Below are positions 1 to 8,779 of a stretch of 64,000 nt of DNA, piece by piece; position 1 is the stretch's first letter, and every line of letters begins with the position of its first letter. Both the position numbers and the translations under genes were made by a program. Under the pieces are notes generated by a model. The model saw nothing but the letters and a program-made list of their open reading frames with translations, ran no database searches and was not told where the DNA came from. The stretch is from an uncultured Sphingopyxis sp. (GTDB taxonomy: Bacteria; Pseudomonadota; Alphaproteobacteria; Sphingomonadales; Sphingomonadaceae), in assembly GCF_900078365.1 (NCBI RefSeq), contig NZ_LT598653.1, forward strand, positions 434,001 to 498,000, given 5' to 3'.

Positions 1-1968
1 CAGACCGCTGCGTCGCCCGACGGCAGTATCGTGCTGACCGTGTCGACCGACAACGACCAGCGGCCGACCTGGTCGCTGACCCGCAAGGGCAAGCTGCTGA
101 TCGCACCGTCGAAGCTCGGCTTCCTGCTGACCGACGGCATCGCGCTCCAGCGCGGCTTTACGATCGAAGGCGTCGAACGCGCGAGCGCCGACACGCGCTG
201 GGAACAGCCGTGGGGCGAACGCCGCTTCGTGCGCGACCGGCACAACGAACTGCTTGTCCGCTTCCGCCAGAATGAAAGCTGGGGCGGGCATGCGATGAAC
301 GTGCGGTTCCGCCTGTTCGACGACGGCATCGGCTTCCGCTATGAACTCCCTGAGCAGGCGGGGCTCCAGACCGCGAAGATCGCCGACGAGATCACCGAAT
401 TCGACATCGTGCCGGAGGGCACGGCCTGGTGGATCGCCGGCGGCGAATGGAACCGCTACGAGCAGATTTATCAGCAAACGCCGATCGAGGCAGTGTCGAC
501 CGCGCACACGCCGATCACGATGCGCCTCGACGATGGCACCCATCTGTCGTTCCACGAAGCCGCGCTCGTCGACTATGCGGGTATGTGGTTCAAGCGCGTC
601 GAGGGGCGGAAATTCCGCGCCACCCTGTCTCCGTCGTCGCAGGGGCCGCGCGTCATTCGCGATCTGCCGTTCGCGACCCCGTGGCGAACGATCCGCATCG
701 CCGACAACGCCGCGGGCCTCGTCGAAAGCGACCTCGAACTCAACCTCAACGAGCCGAACAAGCTGGGCGACGTCAGCTGGTTCAAGCCGATGAAATATAT
801 CGGCATCTGGTGGGGTATGATCCGCGGCGACTGGAGCTGGGCCGAGGGTCCCAAGCATGGCGCGACGACCGAGCGCACCAAGCAATATATCGATTTCGCG
901 GCGAAGCACGGCTTCGGCGGCGTGCTCGTCGAGGGCTGGAACAAGGGCTGGAACGGTAATTGGTTCGGCCATGGCGACGAGTTCAGCTTCACCGAAGCGA
1001 CCCCCGATTTCGATCTGAAGGCGGTCACCGACTATGGGCGGAAAAAGGGTGTCCAGCTGATCGGCCATCACGAAACCGGCGGCAATATCGCGGTGTATGA
1101 GGCGCAACTCGATGATGCGATGAAGCTTTATGGCAAGCTCGGTGTCGGGACGGTCAAGACCGGCTATGTCGCCGACGCGGGCGGGATCATCGCGCCCGGC
1201 GATACGCCGGGGACGACGCGCATGGAATGGCACGACGGCCAGCGGCAGGTGCGGCATCATCTGAAGGTCGTCGAGACCGCCGCCAAATATCATGTCGCGG
1301 TCAATCCGCACGAACCGATCAAGGACACCGGCCTTCGCCGCACATATCCCAACTGGGTCGCACGCGAAGGCGCGCGGGGCATGGAATATAATGCCTGGGG
1401 CGCCTTCGCCAACGGCCCCGACCATGTGCCGACGCTCGTCTATACGCGGATGCTGTCGGGCCCGATGGACTATACGCCCGGCGTGCTCAGCCTCGAAGGC
1501 GCGAACAAGGCGCCGCTCGCCTCGACGCTGGCGAAGCAGCTCGGCCTCTATCTCGCCCTCTATTCGCCGATCCAGATGGCGGCGGACTTCATCGAGAATC
1601 TCGAAGCGCATCCGCGCGAACTCGAATTCATCAAGATGGTCCCGACCGACTGGTCCGAAAGCAAGCTGATCGCGGGCGAGGTGGGCGACTATGCGATCTT
1701 CGCGCGCAGGGACCGCAACAGCGCCGACTGGTATGTCGGCGGGGTCAACGACGCGACCGCGCGCACGCTGACCCTGTCGTTCGATTTCCTCGACCCGGGC
1801 AAGACCTATACCGCGACGATCTGGAAGGATGGCGAGGGCGCCACCTATCTGACCGACGCGCGGCACCGCATCGCCTATGACACGATCAAGGTGAAGAAAG
1901 GCGACAGCTATAAATTGTGGCTCGCGCCCGGCGGCGGAGCGGCGATGCGCGTCGCGGCGGGCAAATAG
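1..1968 (+). CDS. GH97 alpha-glycosidase (5' truncated by window edge)
   Basis: The frame is open from base 1, so the true start and any signal peptide lie upstream; the GTG at 31 is internal. The first visible residues (SPDGSIVLTVSTDN) match the start of the GH97 N-terminal beta-sandwich. A TIM barrel follows from about nt 800 (GIWWGMIRGDWSW) and a C-terminal sandwich ends the protein. GH97 enzymes are Ca-dependent periplasmic alpha-glucosidases or alpha-galactosidases. Glutamates of the inverting (SusB-like) type are present: IGHHETGG (Glu codon 1072), NPHEPI (1312) and REGARGMEY (1384). The position where retaining members carry a nucleophile Asp reads KTGYV, so an inverting alpha-glucosidase is more likely. 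It converges on the symporter gene. Confidence 0.9.
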   Translation, partial: QTAASPDGSIVLTVSTDNDQRPTWSLTRKGKLLIAPSKLGFLLTDGIALQRGFTIEGVERASADTRWEQPWGERRFVRDRHNELLVRFRQNESWGGHAMNVRFRLFDDGIGFRYELPEQAGLQTAKIADEITEFDIVPEGTAWWIAGGEWNRYEQIYQQTPIEAVSTAHTPITMRLDDGTHLSFHEAALVDYAGMWFKRVEGRKFRATLSPSSQGPRVIRDLPFATPWRTIRIADNAAGLVESDLELNLNEPNKLGDVSWFKPMKYIGIWWGMIRGDWSWAEGPKHGATTERTKQYIDFAAKHGFGGVLVEGWNKGWNGNWFGHGDEFSFTEATPDFDLKAVTDYGRKKGVQLIGHHETGGNIAVYEAQLDDAMKLYGKLGVGTVKTGYVADAGGIIAPGDTPGTTRMEWHDGQRQVRHHLKVVETAAKYHVAVNPHEPIKDTGLRRTYPNWVAREGARGMEYNAWGAFANGPDHVPTLVYTRMLSGPMDYTPGVLSLEGANKAPLASTLAKQLGLYLALYSPIQMAADFIENLEAHPRELEFIKMVPTDWSESKLIAGEVGDYAIFARRDRNSADWYVGGVNDATARTLTLSFDFLDPGKTYTATIWKDGEGATYLTDARHRIAYDTIKVKKGDSYKLWLAPGGGAAMRVAAGK

Positions 1969-1983
1969 GGCGGACGGTACGCC

Positions 1984-3228
1984 CTAGCGCCGGGGCGGCG
2001 AGCGGTAGATCGACTGATCGAGCTCGCCTTCCCAGCGCGCGACGGTGGTCGCGACGACCAGGTTGGCGCTGGCGCTCGGCACCGTGCGCGTCATGTCGAG
2101 CAACCGGTCGAAGGGAAGGACGAATCCGACGATCAGCGCGGTCTGCTCGGGCGGAACGCCGACCGCCGACAGCACTGCGGCGAGCATGAAGAGCGACGCC
2201 GACGGAACGGGCGCGGTGCCGAATGCCGCGAGCGCGCCGGTGAGCAATATGATTGCGAGCGTTCCACCATCGATCGGCACGCCGAAGGCCTGCAGGCTGA
2301 ATATGCTGAGCAGGCCGACATACATGGCGGTGCCGTCCTTGCCGATGCTGGCGCCGAGCGGCAGCACGGTCGAATAGACGCTGGACGATATGCCGAGGTT
2401 CCTGCCCGCGACGGTCATCGCCACGGGCAAAGTCGCCGATGACGAGGCGGTCGAGAAGGCGACGACGAGCGCGTCGACGATGCCGCGAAAGAAGGGCAGG
2501 ACGGGAAGGCGCGCGAGCAGCCGCAGGATGAGGCTGTGGACGAGGATGATCTGGATCGCCGACCCGAGGACGACGGCGAGCGCCAGCCAGCCGATATTGA
2601 CGAAGACCGCGGCGCCGTTGGCGGCGACGGCGTTGGCGATCAGCGCGAACACGCCGATCGGGGTCGCCTCCATCACCAGCCCGACGATCTTCAGCAGTAC
2701 CGCCGACAGCGACTGCAACAGGGTGGCAAAGGGCTTGCCCGCCTCGCCCGCGAGCACGGTGCCGACGCCGACGAGGATCGCGACGAAGATCAGCGCCAGC
2801 ATGTCGCCTTTCGCGAGCGCCTCGACGATGTTGAGCGGGATGATGCCGACGAGCTGGTCGTAGAGCGGTACCGGGTCGCCGAGCGCCTTGGGTGCCGCGG
2901 TGCCGACCGGGGCCGCGACGCCGGGCTCGACAATCAGCGCGACGGTCATGCCTACCGATACCGCGATAGCGGTCGTCAGCGCGAACAGGCCGACCGTCCG
3001 CCCGCCCAGCGGCCCGAGGCGCTTGGGATCGGCGAGCGAGGTGATCCCGGCCGCGATGGTGACGAGCACGATCGGCGCGACGAGCATCCGGATCGCGCGC
3101 ACGAAAAGATCGCCGAAGACCGCGACCTTCGGTGCCGCTTCCGGCCAGACGAGCGCGAGCAGCAATCCGAGCACCAGCCCGCCGAGCACGCGTTTCCAGA
3201 GCGGGATGGCGAACCAGCGGCGCATCAT
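1984..3228 (-). CDS. Dicarboxylate/amino acid:cation symporter (DAACS family)
   Basis: 414-residue inner-membrane carrier of the GltP/DctA family, which imports glutamate, aspartate or dicarboxylates with Na+ or H+. Family signatures are visible: the serine-rich hairpin AFSTASSSATLPVAM, the substrate/Na+ motif GASIGKDGTAMY, hairpin 2 GTAPVPSASLF, and the TM8 signature DRLLDMTRTVPSASANLV. The ATG at 3228 was chosen because the family normally starts right at RRWFAIPLWKR; an in-frame ATG 39 bases upstream (3267) would add an unusual 13-residue leader. It lies 113 bases downstream of the LysR gene on the same strand, with a LysR-type box at 3330-3349, so it probably has its own promoter in the same regulon. 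The D-amino-acid genes nearby suggest D/L-glutamate or similar as substrate; that is inference. Confidence 0.88.
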   Translation of the reverse strand: MMRRWFAIPLWKRVLGGLVLGLLLALVWPEAAPKVAVFGDLFVRAIRMLVAPIVLVTIAAGITSLADPKRLGPLGGRTVGLFALTTAIAVSVGMTVALIVEPGVAAPVGTAAPKALGDPVPLYDQLVGIIPLNIVEALAKGDMLALIFVAILVGVGTVLAGEAGKPFATLLQSLSAVLLKIVGLVMEATPIGVFALIANAVAANGAAVFVNIGWLALAVVLGSAIQIILVHSLILRLLARLPVLPFFRGIVDALVVAFSTASSSATLPVAMTVAGRNLGISSSVYSTVLPLGASIGKDGTAMYVGLLSIFSLQAFGVPIDGGTLAIILLTGALAAFGTAPVPSASLFMLAAVLSAVGVPPEQTALIVGFVLPFDRLLDMTRTVPSASANLVVATTVARWEGELDQSIYRSPPRR

Positions 3229-3329
3229 CGCTTCGTCGCCCGCCCGGTGGGATGGAGTGCAAGACACGTCATGGCCTGCCAGCCTAGTCGGAGGTGCGGC
3301 CCGGACCGCATAGCGAATGTGCGCCTATC

Positions 3330-3349
3330 CATAACCCGTCGCTATATCC
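3330..3349 (-). promoter_or_regulatory. Putative LysR-type operator (T-N11-A) ahead of the symporter
   Basis: The plus strand reads CATAACCCGTCGCTATATCC, overlapping the end of the LysR gene about 100 bases before the symporter ATG. It has the T-N11-A core with ATA/TAT flanks and matches the site at 12513-12532 ahead of dgcN at 16 of 20 bases. The repeated spacing and the adjoining LysR gene support a shared operator; binding is inferred. Confidence 0.6.
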
Positions 3350-4235
3350 CGTCGATGACCTCTGCCACGACCTTCAGAAAGTCCGTCGTCAGCGCGGTGG
3401 GAGGGCGATTGTGATAATACATCGCATACAGGTCGAAGGTCAGCGGCGGCGTCAGCGGCCGGATCGCGAGGCCCGGCGCCAGCGCAGCCTGCGCGGTGAA
3501 GCTGTCGACGACCGTCAGCCCGACGCCCGCGCGAACGAGCGCGGTCGCGATATAGAAGGTGCGCGCCGACATCGCATGGTCGAACTCGAGTCCGAGCCGG
3601 CGCTGTTCCTCGACGAATATCTGCCCGATCGGTCCGCTCGCCGCGACGCTGATGAAGCGATGTTCGCGCAGGTCGCCGAGCGCGAGGCGCGGCGGGGCAT
3701 CGGGCATGTCGGCTTCGCGATAGAGGACGACCAGTTCGCCCTCGCCGAGCCAGCGGCTGCCGATCGGCGCATTCTGCGGCACTTCCACCGCTATCGCGAC
3801 ATCGGTCTCGCGCTCCTGGAGCTTGCGCACCAGATCGTCGTGGTGGACGGTCTGCAGGTCGAAATTGACGTGGGGGTGGCTGACGAGAAAGCGCGCGACG
3901 GCTTCGGGGAGGACGCCGAGCGCCAGCGACGGAAGCGCCGAGACGCGCAGCTTCATTCCGGCGCCGCGCCGCAGATTGCGCGCGCCTTCGCGCAGCGCGT
4001 GGACGCGGTCCTGGATTTCGCTGACCTCGGCGAACAGCGCGTGCGCGTCGTCGGTCGCGACGAGCCGCCCGGCCGAGCGTTCGAACAGCGGAAAGCCAAG
4101 GATCGATTCGGCGTGGCGCAGCGTCTTCGACACCGACGGCTGCGAAATGTTGAGCGCGCGCGCGGCGGCGCTGACCGATCCGTTCGTGTAGACCGCGTGG
4201 AATATCTCGATATGGCGCAGGTTCATCCCCGCCAT
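3342..4235 (-). CDS. LysR-family transcriptional regulator of the D-amino-acid module (DgcR-like role)
   Basis: 297-residue LysR protein. The N-terminal winged helix is clear (MNLRHIEIFHAVY, then SVSAAARALNISQPSVSKTL), followed by a periplasmic-binding-like effector domain from about residue 90. The ATG at 4235 is preferred because GGGGCGGGG lies 5-6 bases upstream; ATG 4226 (MNLRH) is the other reasonable start. It sits downstream of the dgcN-dgcA-deacylase-receptor operon and upstream of the symporter, all on the minus strand. Twin T-N11-A boxes stand ahead of dgcN and ahead of the symporter but not ahead of this gene, so it likely controls those two units. Described D-glutamate operons carry a LysR regulator called DgcR; equivalence here is inferred from context. 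Confidence 0.85.
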   Translation of the reverse strand: MAGMNLRHIEIFHAVYTNGSVSAAARALNISQPSVSKTLRHAESILGFPLFERSAGRLVATDDAHALFAEVSEIQDRVHALREGARNLRRGAGMKLRVSALPSLALGVLPEAVARFLVSHPHVNFDLQTVHHDDLVRKLQERETDVAIAVEVPQNAPIGSRWLGEGELVVLYREADMPDAPPRLALGDLREHRFISVAASGPIGQIFVEEQRRLGLEFDHAMSARTFYIATALVRAGVGLTVVDSFTAQAALAPGLAIRPLTPPLTFDLYAMYYHNRPPTALTTDFLKVVAEVIDGI

Positions 4236-4298
4236 GGTTAGCCCCGCCCCGCCCGGCGGCAAGATGTTTTGCATCGCAGCAAGGCGGGGCTCCCGGTG

Positions 4299-5873
4299 TC
4301 AGTGCGGCCGGAGCAGCACGCGGCCGTGGCGATCGGCGGTGGGCTTTCCCTCCGCCAGCGCGGCTTTTCCGTTGACGAAGACATAGTCCATGCCGACCGA
4401 ATAGGCGTGCGGCCGTTCATAGGTCGCAAGGTCGCGTATGGTTTCGGGGTCGAAGATGATCACGTCGGCGAAAGCGCCCTCGCGCAGCAGACCGCGGTCG
4501 GGGACGCCGAGGATTTTCGCGGGCAGGCCGGTCGCGGCGTGGATCGCCTGCGCCATCGGGATCACCGGTTTGTCGAGCACATAGCCTCGCAGCTTGCGCG
4601 GGAAGGCGCCGTAGGCGCGCGGATGCTCGGAGGTCTTGCCGAAATGCGGCAGGCCGCCGTCGGTCGAGGTCATCGTCCACGGCTGGCGCATGAAGGCCTC
4701 GACATCGGCTTCGCTCATGTTGAACGAGACCGTCGGCGCGCCGCCTGCGATCAGCATCTCGATCGCAGCGTCGAGCGGGTCCATGCCCTTGATCCGGCCG
4801 ACCTCGTCGAGCCTCTTGCCCTCGAGCGAGGGATCGGGCGCGAAGCTGCGGATCATCAGCGCGTGCGGCCCGGCGCGCCGCTCGAGGTTCGGCACCATCT
4901 CTGCCCGGATCTTCGCGCGCATCGCCGGATCCTGAAGCCGCTTGGCGAGCGCCGCTGCGCCGCCTTCCTGCGCCCAGCCCGGGACAAGCGAAGCCATCAG
5001 GCTCGATCCCGATGCCGAATAGGGATATTGGTCGGCCCAGATTTCGAGCCCTTCGGCGCGCGCCTTGTCGATGCGGGCGATGACGTCGGCCGACTTGCCC
5101 CAGACCTGCGGCCCCAGCACCTTGATATGGGTGACGACGCCCGGAATCTTCGCCTCGCGCGCGACGGTGATCACCTCGTCGACCGCGGCGACGACGCCGA
5201 CGTCATAATTGCCCTCGTCGCGGATATGGCTGATGTAGAGAGCGCCGGGGAAGCGCGCCGCGGCCTTCGCGAGCCCGACGATTTCGGCGGTGTTCGAATA
5301 TTTGCCGGGAATGTAGAAAGGGCCGTCGGACAGGCCATAGGCGCCCGCCTGCATCGCCGCGGTGACGAGCCCTTCCATTTTCGCCTGCTCGTCGGCGGTC
5401 GCAAGACGTGCGACATCGCCCATCACCGCACGCCGCACCGCGTTGTGGCCGATCAGCGGGATGACGTTGACGCCGGGAATATTGGTATTGAGGTCGACAA
5501 TCTGCTGGCCGAGTTCGGCCGGCCCGCCGCCGTCGGGATTGATCGCCAGCGTCGTGATCCCCTGATGCAGCATCGGTAACGCGGCGGCGAGTTCCTTCGT
5601 CTGGATGTTCGGCGCCGCGTGCGAATGGGGGTCGATGAAGCCCGGCGCGACGATCCGGCCGGCCGCGTCGATCAGTGTCGTCGCGGTGGCCCCGTCCGGG
5701 ATCGACCCGACCGCCGCGATCCGGTCGCCCGCGATCGCTACGTCGGCGGTGCGCGCGGGGCTGCCCGTGCCGTCGTAGAGCGTGCCGCCGCGGATCAGCA
5801 CGTCATAATGCTGGGCGAGGGCAGGCGCGGTGGTGGCGAGCAGGGCCGCGAGCGAGAGCGTCAGGCGTTTCAT
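4299..5873 (-). CDS. Exported N-acyl-D-amino-acid deacylase (amidohydrolase family), copy 1
   Basis: 524 residues with a Sec signal (MKRLTLSLAALLATTAPALAQ). D-aminoacylases hydrolyse N-acyl-D-amino acids to the free D-amino acid and a carboxylate. Diagnostic features are the N-terminal sandwich GGTLYDGTGSPARTADVAI, the metal motif APGFIDPHSHAAPN, and the family segment TSTDGGLPHFGKTSEHPRAY near residue 400. The signal peptide places it in the periplasm, unlike the cytoplasmic type enzymes. The start is supported by GGAAAGGACGGTCG-ATG. It begins 14 bases after the TonB receptor stop and is about 40% like copy 2 by eye. Whether it acts on N-acyl-D-Glu, neutral N-acyl-D-amino acids or peptides cannot be read from sequence. 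Confidence 0.85.
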   Translation of the reverse strand: MKRLTLSLAALLATTAPALAQHYDVLIRGGTLYDGTGSPARTADVAIAGDRIAAVGSIPDGATATTLIDAAGRIVAPGFIDPHSHAAPNIQTKELAAALPMLHQGITTLAINPDGGGPAELGQQIVDLNTNIPGVNVIPLIGHNAVRRAVMGDVARLATADEQAKMEGLVTAAMQAGAYGLSDGPFYIPGKYSNTAEIVGLAKAAARFPGALYISHIRDEGNYDVGVVAAVDEVITVAREAKIPGVVTHIKVLGPQVWGKSADVIARIDKARAEGLEIWADQYPYSASGSSLMASLVPGWAQEGGAAALAKRLQDPAMRAKIRAEMVPNLERRAGPHALMIRSFAPDPSLEGKRLDEVGRIKGMDPLDAAIEMLIAGGAPTVSFNMSEADVEAFMRQPWTMTSTDGGLPHFGKTSEHPRAYGAFPRKLRGYVLDKPVIPMAQAIHAATGLPAKILGVPDRGLLREGAFADVIIFDPETIRDLATYERPHAYSVGMDYVFVNGKAALAEGKPTADRHGRVLLRPH

Positions 5874-5887
5874 CGACCGTCCTTTCC

Positions 5888-8701
5888 TTACAGCTTGAAC
5901 CGGATGCCGACGCGGTAGGTGCGGCCCAGCAGGTCATAGAGCGACTGGTTGGTCGCCGGCGTCGCATAGGCGCTGCCCGCCGGTCCCGGCGCGACGATCG
6001 CCGGATCCTTGTTCAGCAAATTGTTCACCGCGAGGTAGAATTCGAGCTCTTTGCCCGCCATCGCGACATCGAAGGTCAGCGAGGTGTCGAGGTAGAAGGC
6101 GCCCGCGATGTGGTTGTCGTTGATCGTCCGATTGGTGACCGTCGACGTCGGGCAGCCCGAGGTGCATTCGACGAAGCTGTTGTCATAGACGCCGCTCGAA
6201 ATGCCGCGCCCCGTCAGATTGAAGTTGAAGTCGTCGGTCGCCCAATTGGCCTGGATGCGATAGAGCCATTTGGGTGTTCCGCCGGGCGCATTCTGTCCCA
6301 CCGTGTCGGTGGGCGCATCGATGCCATTGTCGAAATAATTCTTGATATAGCGCGTCGCCATCGCGCGCAGCGTCAGGTCGCCACTACCCACGGGCAGGCG
6401 ATAGGAACCCTCGAAATCGATCCCCTTCGCGCGCTGGACCGCGAAGTTGAACGGGCTTTCGAACACCTGCAGATTGTTGCCGAAATCATTGGGCCCGCGA
6501 ACAACCGCCGCGCAAAAGGCCTGCACGCCTTCGGCGCAGCGATCGACGATCGTTTGCGCCGCGACGGTGCCGATCGCGCCGTTGATCTTGATGTCATAAT
6601 AGTCGGCCGACAGCGCAAGGCCCGGGATGAAGCGCGGTTGCAGCACGACGCCGACGCCCCACTGATCGGCTTTCTCGGGGTCGAGCAGCGGGTTGCCGCG
6701 CGTCGTCCCGGCGAACTGCACCGAGGCATTGTTCTGCGTCGGGTCGATCAGCACGTTGATGCGCGTCGAACCCGCGGTGAACAACTCGCCGAGATTGGGC
6801 GCGCGAATGTCGCGCGAACGCGTCGCACGAAAGCGGATGTCGGGGATCGGTTCCCAGGTCAGGCCGGCCTTCCAGGTCGTGACATAGCCCGAGGTCGAAT
6901 AGTCGGTGCCGCGCACTGCGCCGTTGAGATCGAAACCCTCGAACACCGGCACTGCGAGTTCGAGATAGGCCTCGCTGACATTGTAGGAGCCGAAGCTGGG
7001 CAGGAAGTTGCCGACGAACCAGCCCGTCTGATATTCTTCGGCCACGTCGCCCGACACCTTCTCGCGCCGGTGCTCGCCACCGATCGCGACCGACACCGGA
7101 CCCGCAGGCAGCTCGAAGGCGTCGAACGACAGGTTCGCGGCGAAGACGTCCTGCTGGAATTTCTGGCGGCGGAACGGGTTGCCGAGCACATAGTCGAGCC
7201 CTTCCTGGCTCGCGGTGCCGATGCCGATGCGGTTGAAGGGCACGCAGCCATTGTCCGGGCTGGTGAGCGACGATCGGCAGACGATCGTGCCCTCGGGCAC
7301 GCCGATCGCGTTGCCGGCGGGCGCGAACACCGCGTCCTGTGCGAGCGCAAGGCGCGCATTGTTGGTGATGTCGCGCGCCATCTCGCGCGTGCGACTGATC
7401 CCCTTTTGATAGTAGACGTCCCAGCGCGCGCTCGATCCGAAAAGATCGAACTCGCCGTTGGCGCCGACGACATAGCGTTGCAATTCGCGCTTCGTATCAT
7501 TCTTGCGGACCGGCAGATTGGCGTTGGTGGTGCCGAGCTTGAACTCGTCGATACCCCGCAGCGCCAGCTCGTCGCGCACCGATTGCGGCAGGAAGGCATT
7601 ATCCGATTGGATGGTGACATTCGCCTGGTTGAGCTGGATGCCGAGGTTGCCGAGATTCTTCGACTTGGCATAGGATGCCTGGACGAAGAGGTTGAGCCCG
7701 TCGGAGACCTCGAAGCTGAGGCGCCCGAACAGGCTCTTGCGGTTTTCGGCCGGGTCGAGCGACTGGAAGCTGTTCACCTGCGTCGATTCCCAGTCGCCGC
7801 CGATCATCCACGGGTTGCGGACGGTGCCATAATCGAACTGGCCGACCGCGCCGCCGCGGCCGAAGACGGTGCCGCGCAGCGCGGTATCGGTTATGATCCC
7901 GCCGGGCGTCGCGAGGCTGAGGCCCGCACCCGACACGACGAGCCGTTCGGGGGCGCCGTTGCCCTCCGTATAGGCGGGATTGTTGATCATGTACCAGCCC
8001 TGCTGGTTCCATTCGCGCGGCACGCTGTGCAGCCCGTCCTTGATCGCGACCTCGCCGTTGAGCAGCAAATGCCCGCCTCCGCCAGCGAAGGCGGTGCCCG
8101 CGGTCAGCGTTGCACGATAGCTGGGTGCGTCGCCATAGGTGGTGATGCCATATTCGGCCGATCCCTTGATCCCCGTATAATCCTTGTCGAGGATGAAGTT
8201 GACGACGCCCGACACGGCGTCGGAGCCATAGGCGGCCGACGCGCCGCCGGTGACGATCTCGACGCTCTTGATCAGGCCTTGCGGAAAGGTGTTCACGTCG
8301 ACGAGCCCGGTCATCGTCGACCCGACCGAACGCTGGCCGTCGAGCAGCACGAGCGTGCGCGCGGTGCCGAGTGCGCGCAGGTTGAGCGCGTTGACCCCGG
8401 CGGTGCCCGCGCTGATATTGAGATTCGAGCTGGCCGGCGTGACGCTGCCGACGAGCGAGGGGATGTCGTTGACATAGTCGGCGATATTCGCCGGCGCCGA
8501 ACTTTCGATATCCTCAGAATTGAGCACGGTGAGCGGGGTCGGGGCGCGGAAGCCGTCGCGCTGGATGCGGCTGCCGGTCACGGTGATCTCGGCGTCGGCA
8601 TAGGTTTGGGCGGGAGGCGCGTCCTGTGCGAGTGCGGGTGCGCTCCAGAAGAGCGCGGTGGCGAGAGCCGCAGTCGATACGATCGGCGTTGATCTGGTCA
8701 T
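5888..8701 (-). CDS. TonB-dependent receptor of the D-amino-acid module
   Basis: 937-residue outer-membrane receptor. It has a signal peptide (MTRSTPIVSTAALATALFWS, cleaved near ALAQD), a TonB box/plug region (ITVTGSRIQRDGF; LVLLDGQRSVGST; VEIVTGGASAAYGSDAVSG) and a beta-barrel ending in a C-terminal aromatic-type strand (YRVGIRFKL). The ATG at 8701 follows GGGGAAGACAC; the longer frame to 8770 has no signal peptide. It lies between the two D-aminoacylase genes in one operon, which suggests it imports the N-acylated or D-amino-acid-containing peptides these enzymes process. Its plug is of a different subtype from the three receptors of the sulfatase locus. Ligand is inferred only from context. 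Confidence 0.88.
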   Translation of the reverse strand: MTRSTPIVSTAALATALFWSAPALAQDAPPAQTYADAEITVTGSRIQRDGFRAPTPLTVLNSEDIESSAPANIADYVNDIPSLVGSVTPASSNLNISAGTAGVNALNLRALGTARTLVLLDGQRSVGSTMTGLVDVNTFPQGLIKSVEIVTGGASAAYGSDAVSGVVNFILDKDYTGIKGSAEYGITTYGDAPSYRATLTAGTAFAGGGGHLLLNGEVAIKDGLHSVPREWNQQGWYMINNPAYTEGNGAPERLVVSGAGLSLATPGGIITDTALRGTVFGRGGAVGQFDYGTVRNPWMIGGDWESTQVNSFQSLDPAENRKSLFGRLSFEVSDGLNLFVQASYAKSKNLGNLGIQLNQANVTIQSDNAFLPQSVRDELALRGIDEFKLGTTNANLPVRKNDTKRELQRYVVGANGEFDLFGSSARWDVYYQKGISRTREMARDITNNARLALAQDAVFAPAGNAIGVPEGTIVCRSSLTSPDNGCVPFNRIGIGTASQEGLDYVLGNPFRRQKFQQDVFAANLSFDAFELPAGPVSVAIGGEHRREKVSGDVAEEYQTGWFVGNFLPSFGSYNVSEAYLELAVPVFEGFDLNGAVRGTDYSTSGYVTTWKAGLTWEPIPDIRFRATRSRDIRAPNLGELFTAGSTRINVLIDPTQNNASVQFAGTTRGNPLLDPEKADQWGVGVVLQPRFIPGLALSADYYDIKINGAIGTVAAQTIVDRCAEGVQAFCAAVVRGPNDFGNNLQVFESPFNFAVQRAKGIDFEGSYRLPVGSGDLTLRAMATRYIKNYFDNGIDAPTDTVGQNAPGGTPKWLYRIQANWATDDFNFNLTGRGISSGVYDNSFVECTSGCPTSTVTNRTINDNHIAGAFYLDTSLTFDVAMAGKELEFYLAVNNLLNKDPAIVAPGPAGSAYATPATNQSLYDLLGRTYRVGIRFKL

Positions 8702-8779
8702 GTGTCTTCCCCTTTTTTCGTTTGTTTTTGCGTGAAGGACGCCTCCGTTTCGCCGGTGTGGCCGGCGCATTTTTCCGGA

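Noticed and set aside
1967..1985. Small hairpin AGGGCG/CGCCCT between GH97 and the symporter
   Set aside because: Only a 6-bp stem and no T run; not convincing as a terminator.
5675..8692. A 1005-residue plus-strand open frame opposite the TonB receptor
   Set aside because: It is an Arg/Asp-rich shadow frame with no domain or ribosome site; the minus-strand receptor is well supported.
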